Assembly (NCBI GenBank): GCA_902781455.1
Contig: CACZJF010000013.1
Location: 1 to 60,844 of the forward strand
Reading direction: 5' to 3'
Length of the DNA stretch: 60,844 bases
DNA from: an uncultured Lachnospiraceae bacterium
GTDB lineage: Bacteria > Bacillota > Clostridia > Lachnospirales > Lachnospiraceae
Shown here: positions 25,869-34,812 of the stretch, in pieces
How the letters are laid out: each line of letters starts with the position of its first letter
Numbering within the stretch: position 1 is the first letter of the stretch
Position numbers and translations under genes: made by a program
The notes under the pieces: generated by a model
Databases searched by the model: none
The model's input: only the letters and a program-made list of their open reading frames with translations
What the model was told of the DNA's origin: nothing

Positions 25869-27002
25869 TCAGTTCCAGTCCGGATAATTCAGGAGGCTCC
25901 GGACGACTTGCTCCATCTCCTCATCTTTCAGGTTATAGAACAGCGGAAGCCGCATCAATCGCTCCGACTCTTTCGTCGTGTAGACATCCTCGCCGTGAAA
26001 ACGTCCGAATCTCAGTCCGGCTTTTGACGAATGCAGAGGAACATAATGGAATACAGCCCAGACTCCCTGCTCTTTCAGATAGCGAATCAGCTTCGTCCTG
26101 GTCTCCAGATCTTTCGCCTTGATATAGTACATATGCGCGTTATGCTGTGCGTAATCCGGCACATACGGCTGCTCAATCAGCCCGGCATCCGCCAGCGGCC
26201 TGAGCGATTCATCATAATAATTCCAGATCGCAAGGCGCCTGTCATTGATTTCATCAAACTGTTCCAGCTGCGCGCACAGATAGGCCACGTTCAGTTCGCT
26301 GGGAAGATAGGAGGAACCATAGCCAACCCAGCTGTACTTGTCAATCTGGCCCCGGAAAAACTTACTGCGGTCCGTCCCCTTTTCACGGACGATCTCAGCT
26401 CTCTCCTGGTCCGCATCGTTGTTGAACAGCAGCGCGCCGCCCTCACCCATGGAATAATTCTTTGTCTCATGGAAGCTCCAGCATCCATAATCGCCGATTG
26501 TTCCGAGGGCACGCCCCTTATAGAAGGCATTCACACCCTGCGCCGCATCTTCCACAACCTTCAGTCCATGTTTTCCGGCGATCTCCAGAATTGCATCCAT
26601 ATCACAGGCTACGCCGGCATAATGTACCGGACAGATTACCTTCGTCCGCTCTGTGACAGCCTCCTCGATCTTTTCAGGATCGATATTCATGGTTTTCGGA
26701 TCAATATCGACAAATACGATCTTCGCGCCGCGCAGTACAAATGCATCCGCGGTGGATACGAAGGTATAGGACGGCATGATCACTTCATCGCCGGGCTGAA
26801 GATCACACAGCCAGCTTGCCATCTCCAGTGCGGAGGTGCAGGAAGTTGTCAGGTAACAGTGTTTTACCGAAAACCTGTTCCGAAACCATTCCGAAGCATG
26901 TGCAGTAAACGGGCCATCCCCGCACAGCTTCCCGTTCGCAAGTACCTTTTCAAAATATTTCTTCTCGGTGCCCAGCACCGGAGATCTGTTAAAATCTATC
27001 AT
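25869..27002 (-). CDS. DegT/DnrJ/EryC1 family sugar aminotransferase (RffA/WecE-like)
   Basis: PLP-dependent nucleotide-sugar 4-aminotransferase. The N-terminus FNRSPVLGTEKKYFEKVLAN, the TTSCTSALEMA pocket, and DPEKIEEAVTERTKVICPVHYAG closely follow RffA, which makes dTDP-4-amino-4,6-dideoxygalactose. The Schiff-base lysine is K181 in SFHETKNYSMGEGG, and D152 in VEDAAQG pairs with the PLP ring. AAGGGGAC precedes the ATG. It lies directly upstream of the glycosyltransferases and downstream of two SMR-type genes, so the operon's glycan probably contains an amino-deoxy sugar. The exact nucleotide sugar is inferred only. Confidence 0.9.
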   Translation of the reverse strand: MIDFNRSPVLGTEKKYFEKVLANGKLCGDGPFTAHASEWFRNRFSVKHCYLTTSCTSALEMASWLCDLQPGDEVIMPSYTFVSTADAFVLRGAKIVFVDIDPKTMNIDPEKIEEAVTERTKVICPVHYAGVACDMDAILEIAGKHGLKVVEDAAQGVNAFYKGRALGTIGDYGCWSFHETKNYSMGEGGALLFNNDADQERAEIVREKGTDRSKFFRGQIDKYSWVGYGSSYLPSELNVAYLCAQLEQFDEINDRRLAIWNYYDESLRPLADAGLIEQPYVPDYAQHNAHMYYIKAKDLETRTKLIRYLKEQGVWAVFHYVPLHSSKAGLRFGRFHGEDVYTTKESERLMRLPLFYNLKDEEMEQVVRSLLNYPDWN

Positions 27003-27014
27003 CTTGTCCCCTTT

Positions 27015-27395
27015 TTACATGGAGAAGATCACTATACCGACCAGCATGACCGCTATGCCCAGCAATCTTCTTCCTGAGATTTTTTCCTTCAGCACCAGCA
27101 CACCGATCACCGGAACAAAGATATAGCTCAGAGGCTCTATGATCGGTGAATAGATCAGAGGAACATATTTCAGCGCGTACATCGTCAGGAACGTCGACAG
27201 GAAAAAGATGCCGTACGCCGTAATCACCATCGGATTGAGGTATTCCTTCAGCCGGCTTTCATGCTTTTTATCCGCTTCCGCTTTCAGCATCACCTGCGCG
27301 ACGGACGAAATCAGTACGGATATGATCCACACAATAATATACTTTTCCAGGCCCTGGAACATGGAACCCGCGCCTGACAGCAATGCCGCCCTCAT
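27015..27395 (-). CDS. Small SMR/EamA-type membrane protein, second of a pair
   Basis: A 126-residue protein with four likely membrane helices, resembling one half of an EamA transporter or an SMR subunit. VLISSVAQVMLKAEADKK in helix 1 and LSYIFVPVIGVLVLKEKISGRRLLGIAVMLVGI in helices 3-4 are typical. AGGAGG lies seven bases before the ATG. The start overlaps the preceding gene's stop by four bases (ATGA), so the two are translationally coupled. The pair resembles ArnE/ArnF, which flip undecaprenyl-linked aminoarabinose. A similar lipid-sugar flipping role fits the neighbouring aminotransferase but is inference. Confidence 0.75.
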   Translation of the reverse strand: MRAALLSGAGSMFQGLEKYIIVWIISVLISSVAQVMLKAEADKKHESRLKEYLNPMVITAYGIFFLSTFLTMYALKYVPLIYSPIIEPLSYIFVPVIGVLVLKEKISGRRLLGIAVMLVGIVIFSM

Positions 27396-27835
27396 GTGCC
27401 TTCCTCCTGCCCGCCGGGCGCGTCTTCCACGCGCATGCTCTCTTTCACGGGAGGATCCTGTGTATCGGAAACCCCGATGACAATGCCGATCAGGATAATC
27501 ACAGAGCCCAGAATCATCTTCCAGCTGAGCGTCTCATGAAAGATGGACACCCCCCAGATCAGTCCCCATATGATCGTTACCGGCTTGTTCGTGAAGGCAA
27601 AAGTCAGTGACATATGCTTGAGGATCTGCTGCCATGCGATGGCAAATGCCATCGTAATCGCAAGCATGACGCCATACCAGAACACAAATCCGAATGACGC
27701 GAAATCATGTCTGCCGGCCAGCTTGGAAGCAGTTCCTGCCAGAGAATTAATGACCAGGCTGAGATGAAGCAGAACAAACCACTTCAGGGGAACCTCCCCC
27801 ACAAATCTGCCCTTTTTCTGATCCATTACAGACAT
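27392..27835 (-). CDS. Small SMR/EamA-type membrane protein, first of a pair
   Basis: A 147-residue protein with four predicted helices and a hydrophilic C-terminal extension. Visible segments are WFVLLHLSLVINSLAGTASK, FVFWYGVMLAITMAFAIAW, FTNKPVTIIWGLIWGVSIFH and the ETLSWKMILGSVIILIGIVIG end, where a conserved Glu is followed by helix 4 as in SMR/EamA proteins. It is the promoter-proximal gene of the polysaccharide operon, with GGGGAGG ahead of the ATG. It probably forms a heterodimer with the protein at 27015-27395. Confidence 0.75.
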   Translation of the reverse strand: MSVMDQKKGRFVGEVPLKWFVLLHLSLVINSLAGTASKLAGRHDFASFGFVFWYGVMLAITMAFAIAWQQILKHMSLTFAFTNKPVTIIWGLIWGVSIFHETLSWKMILGSVIILIGIVIGVSDTQDPPVKESMRVEDAPGGQEEGT

Positions 27836-27864
27836 TATCCTCCCCGGTACATAATAGACAAGTC

Positions 27865-27893
27865 AGTATAGCATAAAAGAAATCGTCCTGCAA
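27865..27893 (-). promoter_or_regulatory. Promoter of the polysaccharide operon
   Basis: On the minus strand TTGCAG (27888-27893), a 17-base spacer and TATACT (27865-27870) form a good sigma-A promoter about 30 bases upstream of the first SMR gene. No similar promoter was noticed between the genes down to 19137. Confidence 0.75.
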
Positions 27894-27938
27894 ACCCCGC
27901 CTGAAGTCCTCGCGGACGGTCCTTCACGAATGGCATTG

Positions 27939-28790
27939 TTACGATCCGTACTCATCCAGAAAGCTGTGCCGGACCATGTTTTTCTTATAGGCGATCACAC
28001 GGTCAAGATTGACATTCTGGGCACTCTTGAACAGATTGGCCTCGATATCCGGATTCGTTTCATGCAGCCTGCGAATCAGCTGCTTGGTCTCAAGCCGTTT
28101 GGACGTACTGCTGCCGTCCGGCCTGAGTTCGGAACAGGTTTCGGTGAAATGGCAGGCACAGCGCAGGAATACCAGGCTGTTTTTCTGTGCCCAGTCAATG
28201 ATATCGTCCTCCCGGATCAGATACATGGGCCGGATCAGCTCCATTCCTTCAAAGTTGCTGCTGTGAAGCTTCGGCATCATTGTCTGGAACTGGCCTGCCC
28301 ACAGCATGCTCATCAGGATGGTCTCGATCACATCATCAAAATGATGTCCGAGCGCGATCTTGTTGCACCCCATCTCCTGTGCCCACCGGTAGAGATATCC
28401 CCTCCGCATGCGTGCGCACAGATAGCAGGGATTCTTCGGGATGTTGTCCACCGCGTCAAAGATCCTGCTCTCACAGATACTGACAGGGATGCCGAGCCTG
28501 GCGGCATTCTCCATGATCAGCGCGCGGTTCGGCGCACTGTATCCGGGATCCATCACCAGATACTTCACATCGAAGTCAAACTTCTGGTGTTTCTTCAGAA
28601 TCTGGAACAGCTTCGCCATCAGCATGGAATCTTTCCCGCCGGAAATGCACACGCAGACCCTGTCCCCCGGTGAGAGCAGCTCATACCGGCTGACCGCCTT
28701 TGTAAAGGGGCTGACAAGCTTCTCGTGAAACCGTCTGTCCTTCTGAAGCTTCCGCTCCATCTCCTGTGCGTAATTCAATTCTGTACCCAT
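27939..28790 (-). CDS. PP-loop ATPase, TtcA-type tRNA 2-thiocytidine family
   Basis: Adenylating enzyme of the TtcA/TilS group. The ATP pyrophosphatase loop is SGGKDS (50-55), and C122/C125 in PCYLC fit the Cys pair needed for an Fe-S or persulfide site. LGHHFDDVIETILM is the second family block and CACHFTETCSELR gives further cysteines. TtcA proteins place sulfur on C32 of tRNA. The start at 28790 is taken because it lies five bases after the LysR stop with AGGG ahead; the longer frame overlaps LysR. 283 residues is the usual length. Substrate tRNA is not proven. Confidence 0.85.
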   Translation of the reverse strand: MGTELNYAQEMERKLQKDRRFHEKLVSPFTKAVSRYELLSPGDRVCVCISGGKDSMLMAKLFQILKKHQKFDFDVKYLVMDPGYSAPNRALIMENAARLGIPVSICESRIFDAVDNIPKNPCYLCARMRRGYLYRWAQEMGCNKIALGHHFDDVIETILMSMLWAGQFQTMMPKLHSSNFEGMELIRPMYLIREDDIIDWAQKNSLVFLRCACHFTETCSELRPDGSSTSKRLETKQLIRRLHETNPDIEANLFKSAQNVNLDRVIAYKKNMVRHSFLDEYGS

Positions 28791-28794
28791 TCTC

Positions 28795-29733
28795 TTACCC
28801 TGCCGTTCCTGAGTCGTGCAGGATCGCCTGCCAGCTGTCTCTCCTGCTGTAAAAGCCGTGCAGGAACCGCACAAAATCCTTTCTGAGGGAAGAAGAGATG
28901 TCATTTTTCCGCTGGACGACATAGAAGGAGCGTTCCGCGGATCCTTCCGGCAGATGGAAGCACAGGACCCGCTTTGCTTCGATCAGTTCCTCGGCTGCCC
29001 TGTAGGAAAGAAATGAGATGCCCAGGCCTCCCGCCACCATATTCTTGATAGCCTCCTGATCATTGATCCGGGCGACAACATGCAGGTTCTTCTCACTGAT
29101 GCCCTCTGAAGCCAGATAGAGATCTGCCGTCTTCAGGCTTCCGCTTCCTTCCTCCCGCAGGATGATCGGTCCGTCCAGAAGGTCCTTCACGCCTGCTTTC
29201 TTGTCTTTCATGTCCAGGTAATACCGGCTGACCGGTGTGATCAGGACCATCCGGTCCCTGCAGAATTCCTCCGCGGTCAGATTCTCCTCTTCCGGGCAGC
29301 GTCCGGTCAGGCCGATGTCAGACAGTCCTTCCAGGACGTCCCGCTCCACCCCGGCACTGTCGCTCTGGTGAATGGAAAAATACACTTCCGGATGCTCTTT
29401 TCCGAACTGCCTGAGCACAGTCGGAAGGATATACGCGGAAGGAATTGTGGACGCACTGATCGACAGTATGCTGTGGCCTCTCCTGGAGCAGTTCGCCAGG
29501 ATCCGGTCACGCAGGGCAAGGATGTCTTCCGCGTAGGAGCAAAGCCGCCTGCCCTCCGGTGTGATCTCGATCCGTCTGGTGGTGCGCATCACAAGTCTCT
29601 CTCCGAGCTCTTCTTCCAGCTGACGGATGTGCTGGCTCACGGTCGGCTGGGAAAGAAACAGGTTCTGTGCCGCATCGGTAAAGCTTCCGGTGTGTACGAC
29701 CTCCACAAAGGTTCTCAGCTGCTTGAATTCCAT
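28795..29733 (-). CDS. LysR family transcriptional regulator
   Basis: LTTR with an N-terminal winged helix (1-65: MEFKQLRTFVEVVHTGSFTD, AAQNLFLSQPTVSQHIRQLE) and a periplasmic-binding-like effector domain (about 88-300). GISFLSYRAAEELIEAKRV is the usual late block. GGAGG six bases before the ATG at 29733 fixes the start; the longer frame runs into the gap after the exporter gene. CysL/CysR-like proteins share this look, which would suit the sulfur-transfer enzyme just downstream, but the effector is unknown. Confidence 0.88.
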   Translation of the reverse strand: MEFKQLRTFVEVVHTGSFTDAAQNLFLSQPTVSQHIRQLEEELGERLVMRTTRRIEITPEGRRLCSYAEDILALRDRILANCSRRGHSILSISASTIPSAYILPTVLRQFGKEHPEVYFSIHQSDSAGVERDVLEGLSDIGLTGRCPEEENLTAEEFCRDRMVLITPVSRYYLDMKDKKAGVKDLLDGPIILREEGSGSLKTADLYLASEGISEKNLHVVARINDQEAIKNMVAGGLGISFLSYRAAEELIEAKRVLCFHLPEGSAERSFYVVQRKNDISSSLRKDFVRFLHGFYSRRDSWQAILHDSGTAG

Positions 29734-29800
29734 TCTCCGCCTCCAGATCCGCTGCTTCTTCATAAATCGGGCCGGCCCCGCAGGCCGGCCGGTCAATCAC

Positions 29801-31990
29801 TCAGTCGATATCCACTCTCTGCCGTTCCACAAGCTTCGCGAAAAGCCCGCCCTTTTCGATCAGTTCCTCATAGGTTCCCTGCTCCACAATCTTTCCGCTG
29901 TCCATCATCAGAATCCGGTCACAGTTCCGGATGGTCGAGAGTCTGTGGGCAATCACAATCCTGGTGCACTTCAGGGTATCCAGAGAATCCGATACAATCT
30001 TCTGTGTGATGTTGTCCAGGGCACTTGTCGCTTCATCAAACATCAGGATGGAAGGATTGCCGGCGATCGCCCTCGCGATCATCAGTCTTTGCTTCTGTCC
30101 GCCGGAGATTCCGCCCCCGCCTTCCTGAATCAGTGTATTCATTCCCATCGGCATGTGCTCGATGTCTTCCTTCATGCCGACCATCTCCGCCGCCTTCCAG
30201 GCATCGTCCACCGTCATGCTGGGGTTGGAGATTGCGATGTTCGAATAGATATTCCCCTGGAACAGGTTCCCGGCCTGAAGGACGACGCCGATCCTGCGGC
30301 GCAGCGACTTCATATCCAGCATCTGGATATCGCGGCCGTCATAGAAGATACCGCCCTTCTGCGGCTTCTCAAAACCAAGCAGCAGGCGGAGCAGTGTCGA
30401 CTTCCCGCACCCTGTTCTGCCGACAATCGCGACATACTCGCCCTTCTTGATCTTCAGTGACAGATTCTGCAGAACATAAGGCATGGTATCCGAGTAACGG
30501 AAGGAGACATGGTTGATCTCAATGCTGCCGCCCAGACGTTCCAGAACCTCCTTATCCTCCTGCATCTCCGGTGCCGTTTCAAACAAAGGCTTTGCCATAT
30601 TCAGCGCAGGTCTTACGCCCGCCACGGCGGCAGCCGCCCCGACCAGGCCGGTAAATGCGCCGGACATAATGGCATAGGCACTGTTGAACGCCATGTAATC
30701 AGCCGAGCTGACGCCTCCGCGCAGGGCGAAATAATACATGATAACCGTTCCGCCAAGGGTGATCATCTGGGAGATCGGACCATTCATCTTCACCAGGAAC
30801 GGCGGATTATACGTCAGCTGCGCGGAAGGCGCGTAGCACCTCGCCCATCTGGCAAATGCCCTCTTCTCCGCGCCGGCCACCTTGATCTTCGGAATTCCGT
30901 TCAGAAGCGCCAGCACCATACCGGTTTCCTTACTGTCATTCTCCATCCTGCGCTGTGTGACGCCCATCTGAATCAGCGCCGTCGCCAGAGACAGTCCTGC
31001 CGTCAGAAGCGTGATCGCCAGAGACGGAAGCAGAAGGCTTGGCGCGAAATGGAAAATCTGGACCAGGTAAACCAGTGAGAAAGCCGCGGTCAGCAAAACC
31101 GAGAAGAAGGTTGACGAGATCGTCGAGCAGACCGACGTCACCGCCGAGACCCTGGTCGTCAGCTCACCGGAATTAAACCTGGAGAAGAAGGAAATCGGCA
31201 GGGACAGAATCCGCATCATCGCCGCGCTCTCCACCTGCAGGTTCAGCTGTGCCTGAATGTTCTGGCTGAAGATGGTCTTCACCAGGTCAAACATCTGCCG
31301 TGACATCTCTGACAGCAGCATCACAAGGATAAAGCTGATCAGCAGCAGCCGGTTCCCCAGATTCAGAAAATTCTGGTCGTATACGATCTGTGTGATCCTG
31401 GGACCGATTGTCTGGACCAGCGTCACCACACCCGTCAGGGCGATCATCCACACATAGTCTCTCGGACGAAGCAAAGAGATGACATACTTTGCAACCTCCT
31501 TGATTCCGATGGCCTTCTGCGGAAACGGCTTGTAGAAGCACAAGGCTTCCACACTCAATTCCTTCGCCGTTTTTGCGTTGACATCCTCACGGCTGTCATT
31601 GGCCGGATCAACGATGGAATATCCCTTCAGCCTGCCGGGAATCAGGGCGACAACAGACCCGTCCTTCCGGGTTCCGAGCATCGCGCCGGTCGCGTCCTTC
31701 CACCACCTGTCAGTCAGCTTAACCTCCCTGCGCAGAATCCCCGAAGGCCTGAGCAGGTAATCCAGAATCTCCTTCGAGCTTTCCATGCTCTCCGGAATCT
31801 TTCTTGCGCGGACGCGGTAGTACTTCAGAATCTCTCCTACCGCCCGTGTAGCCATCTCCCGGTCGGACTGGAACAGAACCTCTATTTTCTTTTTCCCGAT
31901 GACCGCATTCGCTATCCGGGCATAAGCATCCGACAGAACGTCATCATCGTTCTGCACGCGCTGCCTTATCTGTTCATCAAACCATCCCAA
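29801..31990 (-). CDS. NHLP-type peptide export ABC transporter, peptidase-less subunit
   Basis: Fused permease/ATPase of 729 residues. About 150 N-terminal residues form an extra cytosolic domain of the kind seen in the second transporter of NHLP/NHLM bacteriocin cassettes. Six membrane helices (about 165-440) and an ABC domain with Walker A GRTGCGKS and signature GGGGISGGQKQR follow. The start is TTG with AAGGAG nine bases ahead. It follows the C39-peptidase partner by 20 bases and the two probably form a heterodimer. A GC-rich hairpin (ggccggcc arms, 29768-29791) after the stop lacks a good T-tract. Confidence 0.85.
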   Translation of the reverse strand: MGWFDEQIRQRVQNDDDVLSDAYARIANAVIGKKKIEVLFQSDREMATRAVGEILKYYRVRARKIPESMESSKEILDYLLRPSGILRREVKLTDRWWKDATGAMLGTRKDGSVVALIPGRLKGYSIVDPANDSREDVNAKTAKELSVEALCFYKPFPQKAIGIKEVAKYVISLLRPRDYVWMIALTGVVTLVQTIGPRITQIVYDQNFLNLGNRLLLISFILVMLLSEMSRQMFDLVKTIFSQNIQAQLNLQVESAAMMRILSLPISFFSRFNSGELTTRVSAVTSVCSTISSTFFSVLLTAAFSLVYLVQIFHFAPSLLLPSLAITLLTAGLSLATALIQMGVTQRRMENDSKETGMVLALLNGIPKIKVAGAEKRAFARWARCYAPSAQLTYNPPFLVKMNGPISQMITLGGTVIMYYFALRGGVSSADYMAFNSAYAIMSGAFTGLVGAAAAVAGVRPALNMAKPLFETAPEMQEDKEVLERLGGSIEINHVSFRYSDTMPYVLQNLSLKIKKGEYVAIVGRTGCGKSTLLRLLLGFEKPQKGGIFYDGRDIQMLDMKSLRRRIGVVLQAGNLFQGNIYSNIAISNPSMTVDDAWKAAEMVGMKEDIEHMPMGMNTLIQEGGGGISGGQKQRLMIARAIAGNPSILMFDEATSALDNITQKIVSDSLDTLKCTRIVIAHRLSTIRNCDRILMMDSGKIVEQGTYEELIEKGGLFAKLVERQRVDID

Positions 31991-32010
31991 AGCGATGTGC
32001 TCCTTCCGTC

Positions 32011-34206
32011 TTACTCGCTGGAGACCAGCTGCTTATAGAGTCCACCCTTCGCATACAGTTCCTTGTGTGTCCCCCGCTCCACGACGTGCCCCTGATCCAT
32101 CACGATGATCTCGTCACAGTCACGGATCGTAGACAGACGGTGAGCAACCACGATGCAGGTGATTCCTCTTTCCTGGACGGACTGGACAACTTCTGCTTCC
32201 GTCCTGGCATCGAGCGCGCTCGTCGCCTCATCCATGATCAGGACCGTCGGATCCTGCGCCAGAACCCGAGCGATTTCCAGCCGCTGCCGCTGGCCTCCGG
32301 ACAGGTCCTTTCCGTTCTCTCTCAGCACATAGTTGTATCCGCCGTCACGGTCGATAATATCCGAATGGATGCTGGCATCCCGCGCGGCGAGTATCACCTC
32401 GAAGTTCTCGATGGAGTTGTCCCACATCTTGATATTCTGCGCAATCGTATCTTCGAACAGCGTCACTTCCTGATCCACCTTTGCCACAGACCCTGTAAAC
32501 AGGTTGCGGTCAATCTCGTCCAGACGATGCCCGTCATAAAGGATTTCTCCGCTCCAGGGTTTGTACAGCCCGGTGAGCAGCTTCGCGATCGTGGACTTTC
32601 CGCAGCCGGAAGCGCCGACAAACGCGACCTTCTGTCCCGGTTCAACCGTGAGACTGAAGTTCTCGATCAAAGGCTTTGCCAGAGGAGAATAGCCAAAGGT
32701 GACGTTCTTCATCTCAACCCTGCCGCTCAGCTTGGCATAGCTGATCTCCTCATTCAGCTTCAGCGAATCCGGCGATACATCGGTCGGATATTCCAGGACG
32801 TCTTCGATCCGCTCCATGTCCGTACGCATCTCGCGGATCAGATCTCTCGCAGATGTCAGCTGTGTCACCGGCGCCGTAAAGCTGTTCAGAAGCGTCTGGA
32901 AGCCGAACACCATACCGATGGTAAAATTCCCGGACATGGTAAAGAGCAGCCCAAGCGCAAGGATGATGTCATTGGACAGTACCGTGACAAATCCAAGCAG
33001 CAGCCCGTAATACTGTGTAATGTGCTGGTTCTTCATGTCCTGGCGGTTCACCGAAGCCTGGTAGCCGGCCCATTTGGCAAAGAATGCATCCTCCACGCCG
33101 CTCGCCTTGATCGTCTCGATCATCTCGATGCCGGAGACAGTGGTGGACTGCAGCTTCGCGGCGTCGCGGAGCCTTACCCTGGAAACATTGATCTTCTTGT
33201 TGGAAATAAACCTGGAAAGGGTACTGTTGATCAGAATCGAAGCGATCCCTACCATGGACAGAATCACATTGTACCGGAGCATGACAACCAGGTAGAAGAT
33301 CATCATGCCAACATTCAGGATCAGCGGTGTAAACGTATTGATCATCGTCGATGCGATCGTCGCGTTGGTCTGCTTCCGCATCGCGATGTCTCCGGTCTGC
33401 CGCTGGGAATAGAACTCGACAGGCAGGCGGAGCACATGCCACATATATTCACTGTTCGACGTGATCGCCAGCTTCCCCTCCATTCTCAGGTTAAAGATCC
33501 GTTCCACCACTGCCGTCACCATCTGGATCACGGCAATCACGGATACCAGGATCAGGAACGGCGTCACCCACTCCGGATTCTTGCCCGTGAGCAGCTGGTC
33601 AAGGAAGATCCTCTGAAACGCGGGATTCAGCATGCCGACCAGAGCGGTGATCGCGGAAAGCAGGACCGCGAACAGGAAAGAAAATCCAAGGCCTTTCATC
33701 TTCCTGCGCACAAAGCCCATGATGCTCTTGGGCTCGCCGCCGGGCTCGAAGTTTTCCCCCGGTGACATCTCGATGATGATGCCCGAGAAGCTGTTCTCGA
33801 ACTCTTCTCTGGAAACCTCAACAAGGCCTCTGGCAGGGTCATTGAGCACCGCTCTCCCCTTCCGGAAGCCATCCAGTACAACAAAATGGTTAAAATTCCA
33901 GAACAGAATACAGGGGAAGATTCCCTCCTTTTCAAGATAAGAGGCTTCCACCTTATATCCGTCTGCATTCAACCCGTAATTGATTGCCGCACGGCGGACA
34001 CAGTTTGCGTTGGATCCGTCTCTGGAAACACCGCAGTCTTTGCGCACCTTCTCAAGCGGAATCCACTTGCCGTAATAGGCAAGGATCATGTCCAGGCATG
34101 CGGCGCCGCATTCCAGCGCCTCCAGCTGCATGATCACGGGAACCTTCGCAACCTTTTTCCCGGTTACAGGCTCCTTCGCAGCTGCCATCTTCTTCCATAT
34201 TCCCAT
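32011..34206 (-). CDS. NHLP-type peptide export ABC transporter with C39 leader peptidase
   Basis: Peptidase-containing ABC transporter. The C39 domain (about 20-150) keeps the triad: C33 in LECGAACLDM, H107 in NFNHFVVLDG and D123 in LNDPARG. Such domains cut leader peptides after a double glycine while exporting the cargo. Six membrane helices (about 170-455) and the ABC domain follow, with Walker A GASGCGKS and signature DLSGGQRQR. It begins five bases after the short HlyD-like gene. No leader peptide gene was recognised in the window, so the cargo is unknown. Confidence 0.9.
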   Translation of the reverse strand: MGIWKKMAAAKEPVTGKKVAKVPVIMQLEALECGAACLDMILAYYGKWIPLEKVRKDCGVSRDGSNANCVRRAAINYGLNADGYKVEASYLEKEGIFPCILFWNFNHFVVLDGFRKGRAVLNDPARGLVEVSREEFENSFSGIIIEMSPGENFEPGGEPKSIMGFVRRKMKGLGFSFLFAVLLSAITALVGMLNPAFQRIFLDQLLTGKNPEWVTPFLILVSVIAVIQMVTAVVERIFNLRMEGKLAITSNSEYMWHVLRLPVEFYSQRQTGDIAMRKQTNATIASTMINTFTPLILNVGMMIFYLVVMLRYNVILSMVGIASILINSTLSRFISNKKINVSRVRLRDAAKLQSTTVSGIEMIETIKASGVEDAFFAKWAGYQASVNRQDMKNQHITQYYGLLLGFVTVLSNDIILALGLLFTMSGNFTIGMVFGFQTLLNSFTAPVTQLTSARDLIREMRTDMERIEDVLEYPTDVSPDSLKLNEEISYAKLSGRVEMKNVTFGYSPLAKPLIENFSLTVEPGQKVAFVGASGCGKSTIAKLLTGLYKPWSGEILYDGHRLDEIDRNLFTGSVAKVDQEVTLFEDTIAQNIKMWDNSIENFEVILAARDASIHSDIIDRDGGYNYVLRENGKDLSGGQRQRLEIARVLAQDPTVLIMDEATSALDARTEAEVVQSVQERGITCIVVAHRLSTIRDCDEIIVMDQGHVVERGTHKELYAKGGLYKQLVSSE

Positions 34207-34211
34207 TCGAA

Positions 34212-34544
34212 TCAGCTACCTGTCATTCCATCTGTTACAAACGAAGCCGGCGTCACAGTCTGTGTTGTGACCTGCCCGTCCGGACTCCTTGTCTCCATCT
34301 CAAGCTTCGCGGTAAATCCCCAGATGATCAGCGCCGCAAGCAAAACAAGGATTGCAGTCACCAAAAGCCACATACCCGGTGTCGTGACACGGATATAGTC
34401 GTCTACCTGTTCCGGAGAAGAAATCCTGGAAGGTTTCTTGACGTCACCTGCCGGACTTGCCTGCGGCGGCGCAGCTCCTTCAGCCTGCGGCGGCACGGCT
34501 GTCTCCGCTTGATTGGCCACTCTCTCTTCTGCTTCCTGTCCCAT
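34212..34544 (-). CDS. Short HlyD-like NHLP secretion protein (anchor only)
   Basis: First gene of the exporter cassette. The 110-residue protein has a Gln/Ala/Pro-rich start, the block RISSPEQVDDYIRVTTPGMW, one membrane helix (about 60-79) and about 30 residues outside, ending near TDGMTGS. This matches only the N-terminal anchor of NHLM secretion (HlyD-family) proteins, which normally continue for several hundred residues. No displaced remainder exists, because the next gene starts five bases later. The start at 34544 is preferred because the promoter at 34607-34635 excludes the longer frame; the site GGGTAAG is weak. Confidence 0.7.
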   Translation of the reverse strand: MGQEAEERVANQAETAVPPQAEGAAPPQASPAGDVKKPSRISSPEQVDDYIRVTTPGMWLLVTAILVLLAALIIWGFTAKLEMETRSPDGQVTTQTVTPASFVTDGMTGS

Positions 34545-34606
34545 AGTCTTACCCGTCTGCCGGCCACAATGTCCGGCCTGTTCTGACAAAACGACTGTTC
34601 TCATAT

Positions 34607-34635
34607 ATGATATCAAGTTCACCCCTTGTTTGCAA
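34607..34635 (-). promoter_or_regulatory. Promoter of the NHLP export cassette
   Basis: Minus strand TTGCAA (34630-34635), a 17-base spacer and TATCAT (34607-34612). It would start transcription near 34600, about 55 bases before the preferred ATG at 34544. It diverges from the MFS promoter about 70 bases away. Confidence 0.6.
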
Positions 34636-34703
34636 TCCTCTGCCCGGCAGCTTCCCAAAGCCTTCCCTGAGCCGTTTCAGGCCGGATCCGTATGAGATTC
34701 TGA

Positions 34704-34732
34704 TTTACACCGGAAACGATTTGGGATATCAT
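34704..34732 (+). promoter_or_regulatory. Promoter of the MFS transporter gene
   Basis: TTTACA (34704-34709) matches five of six -35 positions. The 17-base spacer is followed by TATCAT (34727-34732). The leader of about 75 bases carries a weak hairpin (ggcac/gtgcc) before the ribosome binding site. Confidence 0.6.
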
Positions 34733-34812
34733 TACGAAAATCGCAGGGCACGGGACGCTTTTTGTGTGCCGTCTGCGCGTTCTGACAGAACAGATCATTA
34801 AGGAATGTGAAC

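Noticed and set aside
29768-29791. Intrinsic terminator after the NHLP exporter
   Set aside because: The ggccggcc stem is strong but is followed by CGATTTATG, not a T-tract, so it is only noted in the gene entry.
32065-33765. 566-codon plus-strand frame opposite the C39 ABC transporter
   Set aside because: Composition is His/Arg/Asp-rich as expected for a shadow frame, and the minus strand has intact catalytic motifs.
34212-34544. HlyD gene broken by a frameshift
   Set aside because: Only five bases separate its stop from the next gene, so no remnant of the missing domain exists in any frame.
34513-34695. Possible exported peptide precursor on the plus strand
   Set aside because: The 60-codon frame is antisense to the HlyD-like gene, has no double-glycine leader and no good ribosome binding site.
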